Of a stretch of 64,000 bases of DNA, positions 1 to 9,966 are shown piece after piece. Within the stretch, counting starts at the first letter, position 1, and each line of letters begins with the position of its first letter. This stretch comes from Anthopleura xanthogrammica. Its lineage: Eukaryota; Cnidaria; Anthozoa; Actiniaria; Actiniidae. Location of the stretch: contig OZ025220.1 of the NCBI GenBank assembly GCA_964019055.1, forward strand, positions 255,001 to 319,000, read 5' to 3'. The notes below the pieces were generated by a model. The model saw nothing but the letters and a program-made list of their open reading frames with translations. It was not told the origin of the DNA and made no database searches. Made by a program: the position numbers and the translations under genes.

Positions 1-2540
1 AGAAGTGAACTTGTCGAACTTGTTGAACTCAGTGTACTGGCTTGATGTCCCCAGAGAATGCTCAAAGTTTAATCTGGGAGTGGCTTTACAACTATACAAC
101 GATGCGCGCGTCCTATATCATGTGACAAAAGCCCGTCCTCTTTCCGAGAAATATTTGAATTCTATGCTTACTATCAATCACGTGACTTTTCTGGATTTGA
201 CTGGGGGGCAACCAATGGTTGACTGGGGGGCAACTAGAGATTCTTGAATCAAATCATGTTAAAATAACTCCTCAAAGTATTTCATTTGACTATTTGTACA
301 ACATGAAACCAGAAAACAAGATACACACACAACCTCCAACATTCTCCAAGCCGGTTAAAACGGAGATACTACCGGAAGTGACGTCTATTGATAGTAAGCA
401 ATTGCACATGACTTAGCAGAAGTTCTAAGAAGAATAGAGTACTCAAGCTATGGCGCCACGTCGCAGGTGACCAAAATTTTGCGTTCTAAAGAAACTGGAG
501 CCATTATTCTGTGGCTTTGTTTTGCTGTGGCTTTCTTCTGAAGTTATTAATATAATTTTAATAATTACATAGAAAACTGCACTAAGATATTATTGTTTGC
601 TAATTATAAGGATAACTTTGAGGTTTTTTGGTTCGTTTGCCGTTTTATTCACGTTTAGCAAGCGAGTTTCGCGTGACGCGACATCGATCTAAAATTGTTG
701 TATCGTAGACTGAAACGAGTCAAGTTCGAGCCTGAGGCAAGTACGAGTCACGAGTCATAAACTATATTTTTCCCTATCCAAATTTATTAATTCTTTTCAA
801 ATTGAAGGAAAAAATTGAGAACTTTTCATATCATTTTTAACTCGTGGATACGCGACACGTATGTTTCACGATGAACATTATGTAAGGAGAGATGTAAGGG
901 ACTGGACGTGAATAAGACAATACGGTAACAGAAAAAATATTTATATTTAATGAAGGGAAACAGATGTTGTTGTTCGCTGCAGTGCCATAAAGTCTGAAGA
1001 GTCCTTGATATTTTATTTTGGGAACTAGTCGATTATTATTCATCGTTCTTAGCAACCAATCACAACGCTTGTAAATGACGTCAGCTGATATTAGGCGAGG
1101 GATACACGCATCAAGAGTTCCGCACTGCTGCTCAATGCGCATGCTCAGGGGATTAAAATGTGGGATGATATTTTGTATAATATGCAATTTTTCGGTATAT
1201 TTGATTCAGAATTTGCTTAACGGTACGCGATCTTGAATGCTTAGTGAAAATTGTACTTGACAAGAAAGATACAACTAAAATATAGCATATTTTACAAGTT
1301 TTATCCCACTTTTTAATCCATTGAGCATGCGCATTGAGCAGCAGCGCGGAACTCTTGATGCGTGTATTGCAGCACGTAGTTTAGTACAGAGTTACAGAGT
1401 TACAGAGTTACAGAGTTACACACAGAAAAGAAACCGAAGGCAGAAAGAAGCAGAGAAGGAATACAGAGCAATGCAGAAATAAAAGAGAATCAAGAATTCC
1501 AAAGTATTCTCGTGTGTCGCGGAGGACGAGCTAGTCCCACCAGAAAAACCCTTCGTAACAATTAAAGGTTGCAGGCTACCGCGCGGTTATATTTCGTTGC
1601 TATGCAAATGTAAAGCCTCGAGTGACTGTTAAGCTTCTTTCGTGCTTAAGCAGCCTCCCGCGTGCATCTATAGAACTGCATATACGCACGCTAAGCATCG
1701 ACCATTCCCTTATTAACGCTTCACGAAATTAAAGTATTGGAAATTAGCGCGACTTAAATTAACGCGAATTAAGGGCTAAAATACGTCCAAGTGAAGAAAA
1801 TTAACGCGAAAGATAAGCCAAAATATAACTCATCTGAAAGTGAAAACGAAGAAATAGCTGTAATAGTGTAAAATAGCTGTAAATTTCAGATTTAATTCTT
1901 TTTTTAATGTCGTGAAAATTAACATTCCACTTTATTAATGATAGTGAAATTAACATTTAACGAAATTAACACGACTTAAAATAACGCGATTTCTTGAAAA
2001 TCGCGTTAATTTCCTATAATAAGGTATTTTTGGAATTTTGGAGTTGATATTCGACTCCTTTCCCAGTCAAATGGAAGTTCATGAATAATTTATGGTAGCA
2101 TGGGTGTCGGGCTCTGTGTCGACGTCGTATGAGTAGAGTTTGTATCTCCGGGTTTCTTTCCTGTAGTTCCTATAGTCCTGTAGTTCGACATATTGAAAGG
2201 AAGCAATGCCTTTGCATCGAAGCGAGACAGGAGGTACTGTAATCTTGCAATGATAGATACTTTTTTAACACCATAAACAATTATTCACGTCTCTATCATT
2301 GCTAAGGCACAGGGAATTGTGAAGCGGACTATTCTAAGGTATTTAAGCTACTTTGATGAGCTTGTGGGACATAGCAATGAAAACCTAAGGGGAGTCGGAA
2401 CAATGAGGAGTAACCACCACAAGCTAGCACACACCATGGTTAAAGTACTTTATAAAAAACACCAGTTTCACATTTCAGTTATCCGCAGTTTTTGAAGACC
2501 ACAGACTCATTTGCACAGGCTTAGCCTCGTTTTTAAGTTA
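1..2540. other. Gene-free left edge
   Basis: I recognise no gene here. Open frames are short, have no family resemblance and no convincing splice context. A 16-bp direct repeat with a run of G lies near 196-235. At about 1385-1560, four tandem copies of an 8-bp word (CAGAGTTA type) are followed by sequence ending in CTTCGTAACA, which looks like the terminal part of an LTR, but no partner LTR or internal domain is visible. The rest is AT-rich sequence without visible structure, apart from the inverted repeat listed separately. Confidence 0.6.
1100..1371. repeat. Inverted repeat, foldback element
   Basis: The left arm (about 1100-1188) and right arm (about 1277-1371) are reverse complements over roughly 70-90 bp with scattered mismatches. 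They share the words GCATCAAGAGTTCCGC and TGAGCATGCGCATTGAGCAG. About 90 bp of AT-rich sequence separates them. This is the layout of a small non-autonomous inverted-repeat transposon or foldback element. No target-site duplication could be fixed. Confidence 0.7.
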
Positions 2541-2561
2541 GCTATTCAAAGACATCAGTAA

Positions 2562-2640
2562 ATAATGATGATGATATTGATGATGATGGTGGTGGTGATG
2601 ATGTTGAAGATGATGTTGATGATGATGTTGATGATGATAT

Positions 2641-2695
<55 letters not shown>

Positions 2696-2793
2696 GATGA
2701 TGTTGATGATGTTGATGATGATGATGATTTTGATGATGTTGATGATGATGATATTGATGATGTTGATGATGATGATATTGATGATGATGATAT

Positions 2794-2876
<83 letters not shown>
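2562..2876. repeat. (ATG)n microsatellite with TTG/TTT interruptions
   Basis: About 315 bp of ATG/GAT trinucleotide repeat with interspersed ATT and GTT triplets; the last ~90 bp are uninterrupted. Both strands give spurious open frames (poly-Met, poly-Ser). It lies about 0.5 kb beyond the stop codon of the FBXL17-like gene. Confidence 0.95.
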
Positions 2877-3401
2877 TTATTATAAATTTTATTATAAAAT
2901 CATTGTTATAAATCTCACTTTTTGGTTGATTGATGATGTGTGAATCCTGAGAGCATACCTGCACATTTCAATTTTATAAATAAAAAACTTGCTTGCTTTG
3001 CTGTGTGAAGTTATAAAGCACTTGGGGATTGTCAGAACACTTGAGAAGTGTTGAGAAGCACTTTGGGTACTAACTCTTCTCTCATATTCGGCCATTCCCT
3101 GAATGGACAGATCCTGGGAGAGGTTCGGGGGGTCCAGACCTCCTGTCATACCTAAGGTTCCATTGTTTGTTTTATCCTAAAATCCAGTTTTGCCACAGGT
3201 TTGAAGTAAATAAATATTCTATGAATTATACATTTGGACCCCCCTCTCAACGTTTGAACCCCCCTCTCAACAATTTCCTGGATCCGCCCTTACCTTGCAT
3301 GCTTTATAACTGCACATGGTATGCGCATGCATTTTCTATTTCTCAAGTGTAGTACTATGCTTGTTATGTTCTTGACAGTAGGATGATGGACTTGCTATCT
3401 A

Positions 3402-3656
3402 TCAATTGAGGGTGTTTTCAGAAATTTCAGCTTTTTTGGTCAAACGGTCCATCTCAGTTAATAACGTACTAATGTACAGAGATGGGAACTGGTGACAGAG
3501 ACCTTGGATGGTGGTATTGGTTAGTAGATCACATCGAACTAGGCCTACAAACAACAAGAGAAAGAAAAAATTAAAATGGATGATTTTCATAAAAATTAAT
3601 GTTGCTTTATTGGGGGTTTGTGGGGTGGAGCAAGGCAAGTATGTGAATGATGATGG

Positions 3657-3691
<35 letters not shown>

Positions 3692-6365
3692 CGGGTGATG
3701 AAGAAGATGCTGATGGTGCATGATGATGATTATGGTGATGATGATTATTATGATGATGATGAGGGTGATAATGATGATGGTGGGGATGATAGTGATGATG
3801 ATGCGGGTGATAATAATGATGATGTGGTGATGATGATGATAGTGATGATGATGAAGGTGGTGATGATGATGAAGGTGTTGATGATGATGATGATGATGAT
3901 GATGAAGGTGATGATGATGATGACGGTGATGATAATGATGAGGGGAATAATGATGGTGGTGGTGATGATGGTGATGGTGATCATGATGGTGGTGCTGATA
4001 TGATGATGATGGTGATGATGACGATGATGATGGTAGTGCTGATATGATGGTGATGATGATGATGATGATGGTGATCATGATGTGATGGTGATCATGATGG
4101 TGATGATGATGATGGTGATGATGATGATGATGATGGTGCTGCTGATATGATGATAATAATAAGGTCCACTCCACTCAATGTATATATTTTCTGTACTAGA
4201 ATCTTACCTAGATGTTTAAGTGTCTTGCAGCCATAAACCAAGGTTCTTACACCGTCATCTGTGATATCTTGACACCAACTCACATCAATCCATTCCAGAC
4301 CAAAAGTACTATGAGAAAAAGTCTTCATTCCTGAAGAAATAAATACAAATACATGAACCAGTAAGTACAACTCACAGATTGAACCCTGAAACAACCTCTG
4401 GGCTGATCTAAGTCAGGGCATGGCTAACTCACAGATTGAACCCTGAAACAACCTCTGGCTTGTACACTGTTTAATGAGGATATACTTCAAAACTTGGTTA
4501 CTTAATACAAAAAATAGTTAAATACAATAGTTCACACAATTTAATTCATTTCACAAACCTTGATCAGTGATCCTGCAGTTTACAAGGTATATACTCTTCA
4601 AGCGAGTGCAATACTGAGAGATATGGACTGCCGACTGATCAGTTACATTAAAACACAGGCTTAAGTTCAAGATAACAAGATCCGGGCAGCCACAAACTAA
4701 TTCCTTCACCAAGTCATCATTTAGTGTAGTGCAGTACCGCACATCTAGCACAGTCAATGCATGCGCATGCATTGCAATGCTTCTTATAGACTCTCCAGTG
4801 ATTCTGCAGGAATTCAGCTGTAGCCGTTTCAATTCATGGCATGCTGTTACTAGTTCATTAACGCCATCGTCATGTATTTCTATGTCGTTTTCTACTGATA
4901 ACCACTGAAGTTCTCGGCAGTTGTTGGCAATATGTGTGAGGGCTTTGCTAGTGAGCTGCCTACAGTGGTCTAGTTTGATTTGCTGAAGTTTAGTACAACC
5001 AGAACAGAACTAGAAAAAAATGAATTAAGAATTGTAATAAAGAAATATAAAATAGAAGCATGCACTGTGTGCAGTTGAAGCACGTACACAGGAAAAGGCA
5101 GAATACAAGAGAAGTGTCGGGAGAATCAAGATGTGTAGCAGAGTGCTTCTCAACACTTCTCAAGTGTTCTGACAATGTCCAAGTGCTTTATGCATGACAC
5201 CTTGACCAATAGAATATTAAAAAACATTTTCTTTTTCCCATCTCATACCATGTGTCAATCTCTTGAGTATTGAAAATGGGAAAACATTATCTTAATCTTC
5301 GGTGTAAACACATGTTGCCCCATTTTAGACCACGTGTCATTCTCTTGAGAATAAGATCCTTTGTTTGAGTTGTATCCATATTCATGTGCCTTCTCATGCA
5401 CAACTGTTAAACAAAGAAATGATACTCTAGGGAATGACACGTGGTCTTGAGAATAAGATTCTTTGTTTGGGTTGTATCCATATTCATGTGTCTTCTCATG
5501 CACAACCATTAAACAAAGAAATGATACTCTTGGGAATGACACATAGTCTGAAAATTATAGGAAAATATTATGCCCAAGGTAAAGAAGTGTATCCAGTAGT
5601 CTAACAGTTAGTAGATGCAAGCATATCTCAAACCTTTGCATGAATAGTCTGGTACTGATGTTATAATCTTACCTTTTCTATTCCTAGGTCTGTTATTTTA
5701 CACATGCTGAAGTCAACCATATTCAAATCCACACAAAACTGCCCAATCGTCTCCAAGGATGTATCAGTTATACATTCACATCTTACAGCCTTCAACTTCT
5801 GTAGAGTTATACAATCCACTAGCGCCGTCCTTAACCCATGCTCTGTGATATTCCTACTCTCAGATATATCCAATGAGGTAATATTACTACTAATACTTAT
5901 CACATGGTATAATACATCATCTGTCACGAGGCGTCTGCTGCTAAGATTGAGATGTGTCCATAAACTTGCATACTGGCAACATGCATTCAAGTATTTAGAT
6001 ACACAAGCTACACGGCCAAGACATTTTATGTCTAAAAATGATAAGACTTTGAGCACAACAACGTCTGGTAAGGAATAAAAGTCTATAAACTTAGTAGAAT
6101 AAAGCTTCCTTGTTCCTAACTCGTGGTTGTTTCCTTGATTTTCAAGGTCAAAAGAAGTAAAATTATTATTTGGAACAAAGTTTAAATCAGGGCAAATTTT
6201 TTCGATTTCATTTGGGTTTTCATCGACTTTGATCGTTCCATTGATGGCATATTTGTCATTATTATCCTCAATTCTTTCATTTGGTTTCAATTTTCCGCAT
6301 TCATCAGCTGAAGGAGAAGAAAAACCATCACAAATTCCATCCAAAGTTTCCTCCTTGTCTTCCAT
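3402..6365 (-). CDS. FBXL17: F-box/LRR protein, FBXL17-like (4 coding exons)
   Basis: Substrate-recognition subunit of an SCF (SKP1-CUL1-F-box) ubiquitin ligase; in vertebrates FBXL17 polices BTB-domain dimer quality. Exons on the minus strand: 6365-5673, 5009-4559, 4330-4208 and 3538-3402. Phases match at each junction (0, 1, 1) and the total is 1404 nt, 467 aa. The first ~90 residues are acidic and look disordered. The F-box is at about 96-142 (FYSLPDVVVLKVLSFL, then CVSKYLNACCQYASLW). Leucine-rich repeats of the cysteine-containing type follow to near the end. The order of repeats and the C-terminal tail (DVSWCQDITDDG, then RCD, then STLLTEMDRLTKKA) match my memory of vertebrate FBXL17 rather than FBXL2/20. 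The gene is head-to-head with MRPL14. Its last intron holds a 500-bp GAT microsatellite. Exons and phases are seen; the orthology is recalled from the family. Confidence 0.87.
3647..4152. repeat. (GAT/GGT)n microsatellite in FBXL17 intron 3
   Basis: About 500 bp of GAT repeats mixed with GGT and AAT triplets fill most of the intron between the last two FBXL17-like exons. The poly-Asp, poly-His and poly-Met frames here are by-products of the repeat. Confidence 0.95.
4365..4462 (-). repeat. Dispersed ~57-bp minisatellite, about 2 units
   Basis: Two units of a ~57-bp sequence, recognised on the minus strand by CAGCCCAGAGGTTGTTTCAG and GTGAGTTAGCCATGCCCTGA. The same family recurs at 9455-9560, 11235-11430, 18785-19090 and 21815-22000, so it is a dispersed repeat and not a local expansion. 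Here it lies in intron 2 of the FBXL17-like gene. Confidence 0.85.
5230..5600. mobile_element. MITE-family copies in FBXL17 intron 1
   Basis: Two partly overlapping copies of a short element sit side by side. Each pairs AGACCACGTGTCATTC with its reverse complement GAATGACACGTGGTCT around a ~90-bp core. The outer part (AACATTATGCCCAAGGTAAA-like) continues to about 5600. Related sequence occurs at 16520-16680 and 24840-24920, and as complete elements at 29688-29884, 45063-45261 and 56434-56632. No coding capacity. Confidence 0.7.
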
Positions 6366-6856
6366 TTGTCCAAGAAATTTATCAATTTTCAGTCAAAATT
6401 ATTCAACTTATGAGCTTCGATCTTTGATATAATCCACAGGATGATCCATTGAATTAATATATAGGGCTTAAAGTCCAGAAAAAGCTCCAAAAATCTCCAA
6501 AAAAGTGCAAAAAATCTACACTATTTGATCAACACTTTCTCCTTTTGGACCTTTGACAATCTATTCTTCTCAGTCTATCGCGGTAACTCTAAACCCCAGG
6601 CAACCCACGTATGGTATTATATCTTATTCGTTAAATTTACTGCCTAATAGTTTTAAAATTTTACAACTGTTTTAGTTTGGTCAAGTCGAATCAGTTAAAG
6701 ACTATAAAATGAATGATTTAAAGAAAGAGAAACAATAAAAATAAATAAACGGAATTTTTGCCATCGAAATAAAAATACCTCACTACCTCCCCTCCCCTAG
6801 AAAAATACTTACCCTTTCCACAGGGAACCCACGCTCGGTATTATTAGACATTCAAG
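6366..6856. promoter_or_regulatory. Bidirectional promoter FBXL17-like / MRPL14
   Basis: The two start codons are 491 bp apart and face away from each other, so the interval must hold both promoters and 5' UTRs. The MRPL14 ATG lies inside TTCAAGATGGCGGCC, a YY1-type motif that commonly overlaps the start of nuclear genes for mitochondrial and ribosomal proteins. No TATA box stands out. Transcription start sites cannot be placed from sequence alone. Confidence 0.65.
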
Positions 6857-8225
6857 ATGGCGGCCACAGTGTTGAATTTTTGCAAGAATTTTACTCGTTC
6901 GTTGTCCGTTATGCGTCTAACAGAGGTAAGAAAATACGCACTTAGACTTCATTTTTTGTTTTTTGAACAATAGGGTATTTTTTCTTATTTTTTTCTTATT
7001 CATGTAGGCATTACCAAGGCAGCTTTTTCCCTCCTCATTAACTCCAACGCAACGACCAAGGTTTCACAGCTTATTTTCAGGTATATACTCATGAAATTTG
7101 GTATTTAACCCTTTCCAACCTTGTAATTGGGATATATGGGAATTAACAGTAGATTCCACAGAGTGGCTCTTCTTCCACTGGATTCCAATTGAGAACCAAG
7201 AGAAAAACCCTCAAAGCACAGGAAAGAAAACTAACAAGCTCACTCCACTCTTATTAGATAACACTCAGAGCCCAGCAGGACTCAATCCTGGGTCAAATTG
7301 GTGAGAGGTGGGCACCTCACTGCTATGCCACCATTGATCTCTTACTATGAGTTGAGTTTGTTTGATGTACATGCTGTTGAGATTTTTTCTCCAGGTTATC
7401 AGATTTTTCCTCCCTCCGTATGTATGAGTTGAGAGTTGTGTGTATATAGAATATTCGAAATGAATGTAGTAAGAAGCGCGTATGGAGGATACACGGCCCC
7501 ACAAGCTTTTATCGTATATACAGCTACAGGGTATTTCAAAAAAGGCCGGTGAAAGTTTTGTTGCATAATTTGCATATGTTACATGACAAAGCATGAAATG
7601 CAGTATGGGTGATGTAAATTCAAGCTTTGAAAGGTCACAACAATATGGGATTTTCATAAACTTTGTCTGCAGGTTTTTCAAGCATATTTTCTTCCATTCT
7701 GACATTATTATTAAAGATATGAACATTATACATTTCAATTTTAGTAAGCGACAAGCAACATGCAACATGTTTTTTAAAATCTTTTTTTACTTTTTCTCAT
7801 CTTCAGGGTCTTGTCTGTCTTCAAGGGTAATACCACAGCATTACTGTCAGCCATCCACCATCACCCAACGGAGATATATCACCTTACTAACAACTTTTAA
7901 CGTAGTCGACAACAGCGCACTTGGACAAAGAACAAAACGAAACCGCAAGCCATATTTGATTGGATTCTACAGAAAACGGAAAACCGCGGACATTGGAGAT
8001 GTTATTAGGGTTGCTGTCGGAGGCAAAACAAATAAGGCTATCGTTGTTGGAACCCGGAAGACGAAACACCATACCGTCCCGAGATATGATAATAACAATA
8101 TAGTATTAGTAGACGATAACCTTGCTCCTTTAGGAACAAGAATCAAGGGTCCAATACCTACTATTATTAGAAGACGGCAAGCTAAATACTCTAAAGTGCT
8201 AGCTATTGCATCTAGATTCATTTGA
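6857..8225 (+). CDS. MRPL14: Mitochondrial ribosomal protein uL14m (3 exons)
   Basis: Protein of the large subunit of the mitochondrial ribosome. Exons: 6857-6925, 7008-7080 and 7807-8225; phases 0 and 1 match, giving 561 nt and 186 aa. The N-terminus (MAATVLNFCKNFTRSLSV) is basic and lacks acids, as expected of a mitochondrial targeting peptide. The L14 domain fills the last ~115 residues: FNVVDNSALGQ, GDVIRVAVGGKTNKAIVVG, then IVLVDDNLAPLGTRIKGPIP, RRRQAKYSKVLAIASRFI at the end. The YSKVLAIA ending points to the mitochondrial form and not the cytosolic uL14. An AATAAA lies at 8350-8355. A 62-bp copy of the coding end follows 100 bp downstream (separate entry). Confidence 0.95.
7135..7335 (-). 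mobile_element. tRNA-like SINE (family A) in MRPL14 intron 2
   Basis: Read on the minus strand it starts with TGGTGGCATAGCAGTGAG (A-box-like), continues through GGATTGAGTCCTG (B-box-like) and carries a ~120-bp body with CTGTGCTTTGAGGGTTTTTC. Other copies in the window: 8405-8580, 9270-9420, 13005-13155 (-), 16915-17150 and 21375-21590. Confidence 0.75.
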
Positions 8226-8268
8226 TATTACAGTATGTTTGTATAGCATTCTACAGAATCATATCCAT

Positions 8269-8330
8269 AGAAGACGGCAAGCTAAGTACTCTAACGTGCT
8301 AGCTACTGCATCTAGATTCATTTCATATGT
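8269..8330 (+). repeat. Duplicated 3' end of MRPL14 coding exon
   Basis: This 62-bp segment repeats 8169-8230 exactly 100 bp downstream with about five substitutions. It covers the last ~18 codons of MRPL14. The stop TGA is changed to TCA in the copy, which lies in the 3' UTR and is not translated in the gene model. See the finding on the parallel case at WDR61. Confidence 0.9.
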
Positions 8331-8404
8331 AGAACAGTATTCTGGATAAAATAAAACGATAGCAGCTTGTATGGGAAATGTATGGACATGTATGTCCTGT
8401 GGGA

Positions 8405-8580
8405 AGTACAGGTGGCATAGCAGTGAGAGCACTCCCTCTCACCAATGCAACCCTGGTTTGAGTCCAGCCGGGCTCGGTGTTGTATGTGAGTAGAGTTGCT
8501 TGTTGGTTCTCTCCTGTGCTTTCAGGGGTTTTTCTTTGGGTTCGGTTTTCTTCCCTCTGCAAAAATCAACTTCTAAGTTC
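8405..8580 (+). mobile_element. tRNA-like SINE (family A)
   Basis: Begins AGGTGGCATAGCAGTGAGAG, has a B-box-like GGTTTGAGTCC, then the shared body (GTGAGTAGAGTTGCTTG, CTGTGCTTTCAGGGGTTTTT) and a polypyrimidine end. It lies downstream of MRPL14. The stretch 8581-9265 after it is AT-rich and shows nothing further that I recognise. Confidence 0.75.
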
Positions 8581-9269
8581 TAATTCTCAATTCCCCCTAT
8601 TACGCTTGATACCTCTACTACGAGAATCCTTTTCGTAGTTCTTTTTGTTACTGCCTAATCAACACCATTTTTGCAACTCCCAAAGAAGTTAAAAGGCTTT
8701 GAATAAGAAAACGAATTCGAAGAGGATTCTGGTGGTAGTGGTATCAAGACATAATAAGGGGAATGGCCTATTGGAATTTCATTGAACAAATAGCTACTCT
8801 GTAGAAATGTCACTGCTCAATCCCATTTAATTTATTCTATTTATCATTTATTATTATGATGTCCTTCAATACTTACAGTATCATAGATCCTGATTGAATA
8901 AGAGGTAGCACTAGACAAGTATATTTGACTCTGTTTTTTTCCCCCCAGTATGTGTATGATAAGTCCTTAGTACATAGAGCAGTTTTCACATGAGTGGGAA
9001 ACAGTACGACAAACTTTGTACAGTCCTACTGTAGCTGGACCAATATATCTTACTGTAGCCGTAACTACGCGTGGTGATTGGATGACTTACTGGAAGACAA
9101 TGGGAAGTCATTTCGTGTTGTAAGTCAGTACCGTATGTTTCCCACTCATACGATAACCACTCTACATACAGTACATTGTGCAGAATCACCAACAAAAAAA
9201 TAGGGGGTTTAAGTCCTTTATAAATATTATCAGTACTTAAACAAATTATTGGACTGTTGAAAATCATTC

Positions 9270-9560
9270 ACCTTAGTAGTATAACACTAGTGCATCTGCC
9301 TCACTTCTAAGGTCTGCAGGTTTGATTCCCAGACTTGACATCACATACGAGTAGAGTTTGTTGGGTCTCTCCCTTGATTTTAGAATTTTTTCACATTCTC
9401 TACATGTAGTTTTCTTCCCTCTGCAAAACCCAACATGCTACATTCCAATTCAATCTGTGAGTTAACTGTGCCCTGACTTAGATCAGCCCAGAGGTTGTTT
9501 CAGGGCTCTATCTGTGAGTTAGCCATGTCCTGACTCAGATTAACCCAGTGGTTGCTTCAT
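9270..9560 (+). mobile_element. SINE with minisatellite tail
   Basis: The head at 9270-9420 matches the family A SINE (GTATAACACTAG, GGTTTGATTCCCAGAC, GAGTAGAGTTTGTTGG). It runs straight into two units of the dispersed ~57-bp minisatellite at 9455-9560 (TGTGAGTTAACTGTGCCCTG, then CAGCCCAGAGGTTGTTTCAG). The same order, SINE body then minisatellite, recurs at 21375-22000, which suggests the minisatellite is an expanded SINE tail. Confidence 0.7.
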
Positions 9561-9827
9561 GGTTCAAGAAGGTATATTAGGAGTGGATGAGTTAATCCCA
9601 GGCTGAGGTAGCTGTAGTCCCCATGGGTTTGGAGCGACCAACAACCTGGGTAAACCTTGGTCTCTCTTTCAGTTTGTCTTCTGAAGAATGGAATTTCTTT
9701 GAACTTGGTGCTCTAGGAAAAAAATGAGATCAAAAACGTGTGAGAACTTATGCCTTGTATTTTATTATTAAATGAGTAATACTTTTGAATGGATAATAAT
9801 AGTGTGAGAATAAAAGAAAGGGAGGAA

Positions 9828-9960
9828 GGAAGAAAGGATTGAAAGGAAGGAGTGAAGGAAGGAAAGAGAGAAGGAAGGATGGAAGCAAACACGGAAGGTA
9901 GTGAGGAAGGAATAAAGTGAGGATGGAAGAAAGTGCCTAAGTTGGAAGGAAAGAAGAGAA
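9828..9960. repeat. (GGAA)n-type purine microsatellite
   Basis: About 130 bp of degenerate GGAA/GAAGG repeat ends a few bases before the TTC23-like stop codon, so it lies in the 3' UTR or 3' flank of that gene. From 9561 to 9827 I see nothing but AT-rich sequence. Confidence 0.85.
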
Positions 9961-9966
9961 GGGAAG

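Noticed and set aside
837..1187. 116-codon minus-strand frame
   Set aside because: It overlaps the inverted repeat, lacks recognisable domains and has no splice partners.
2542..2964. Ser-rich and Met-rich frames at 2.5-2.9 kb, and His/Asp-rich frames at 3.6-4.2 kb
   Set aside because: By-products of the ATG/GAT trinucleotide repeats.
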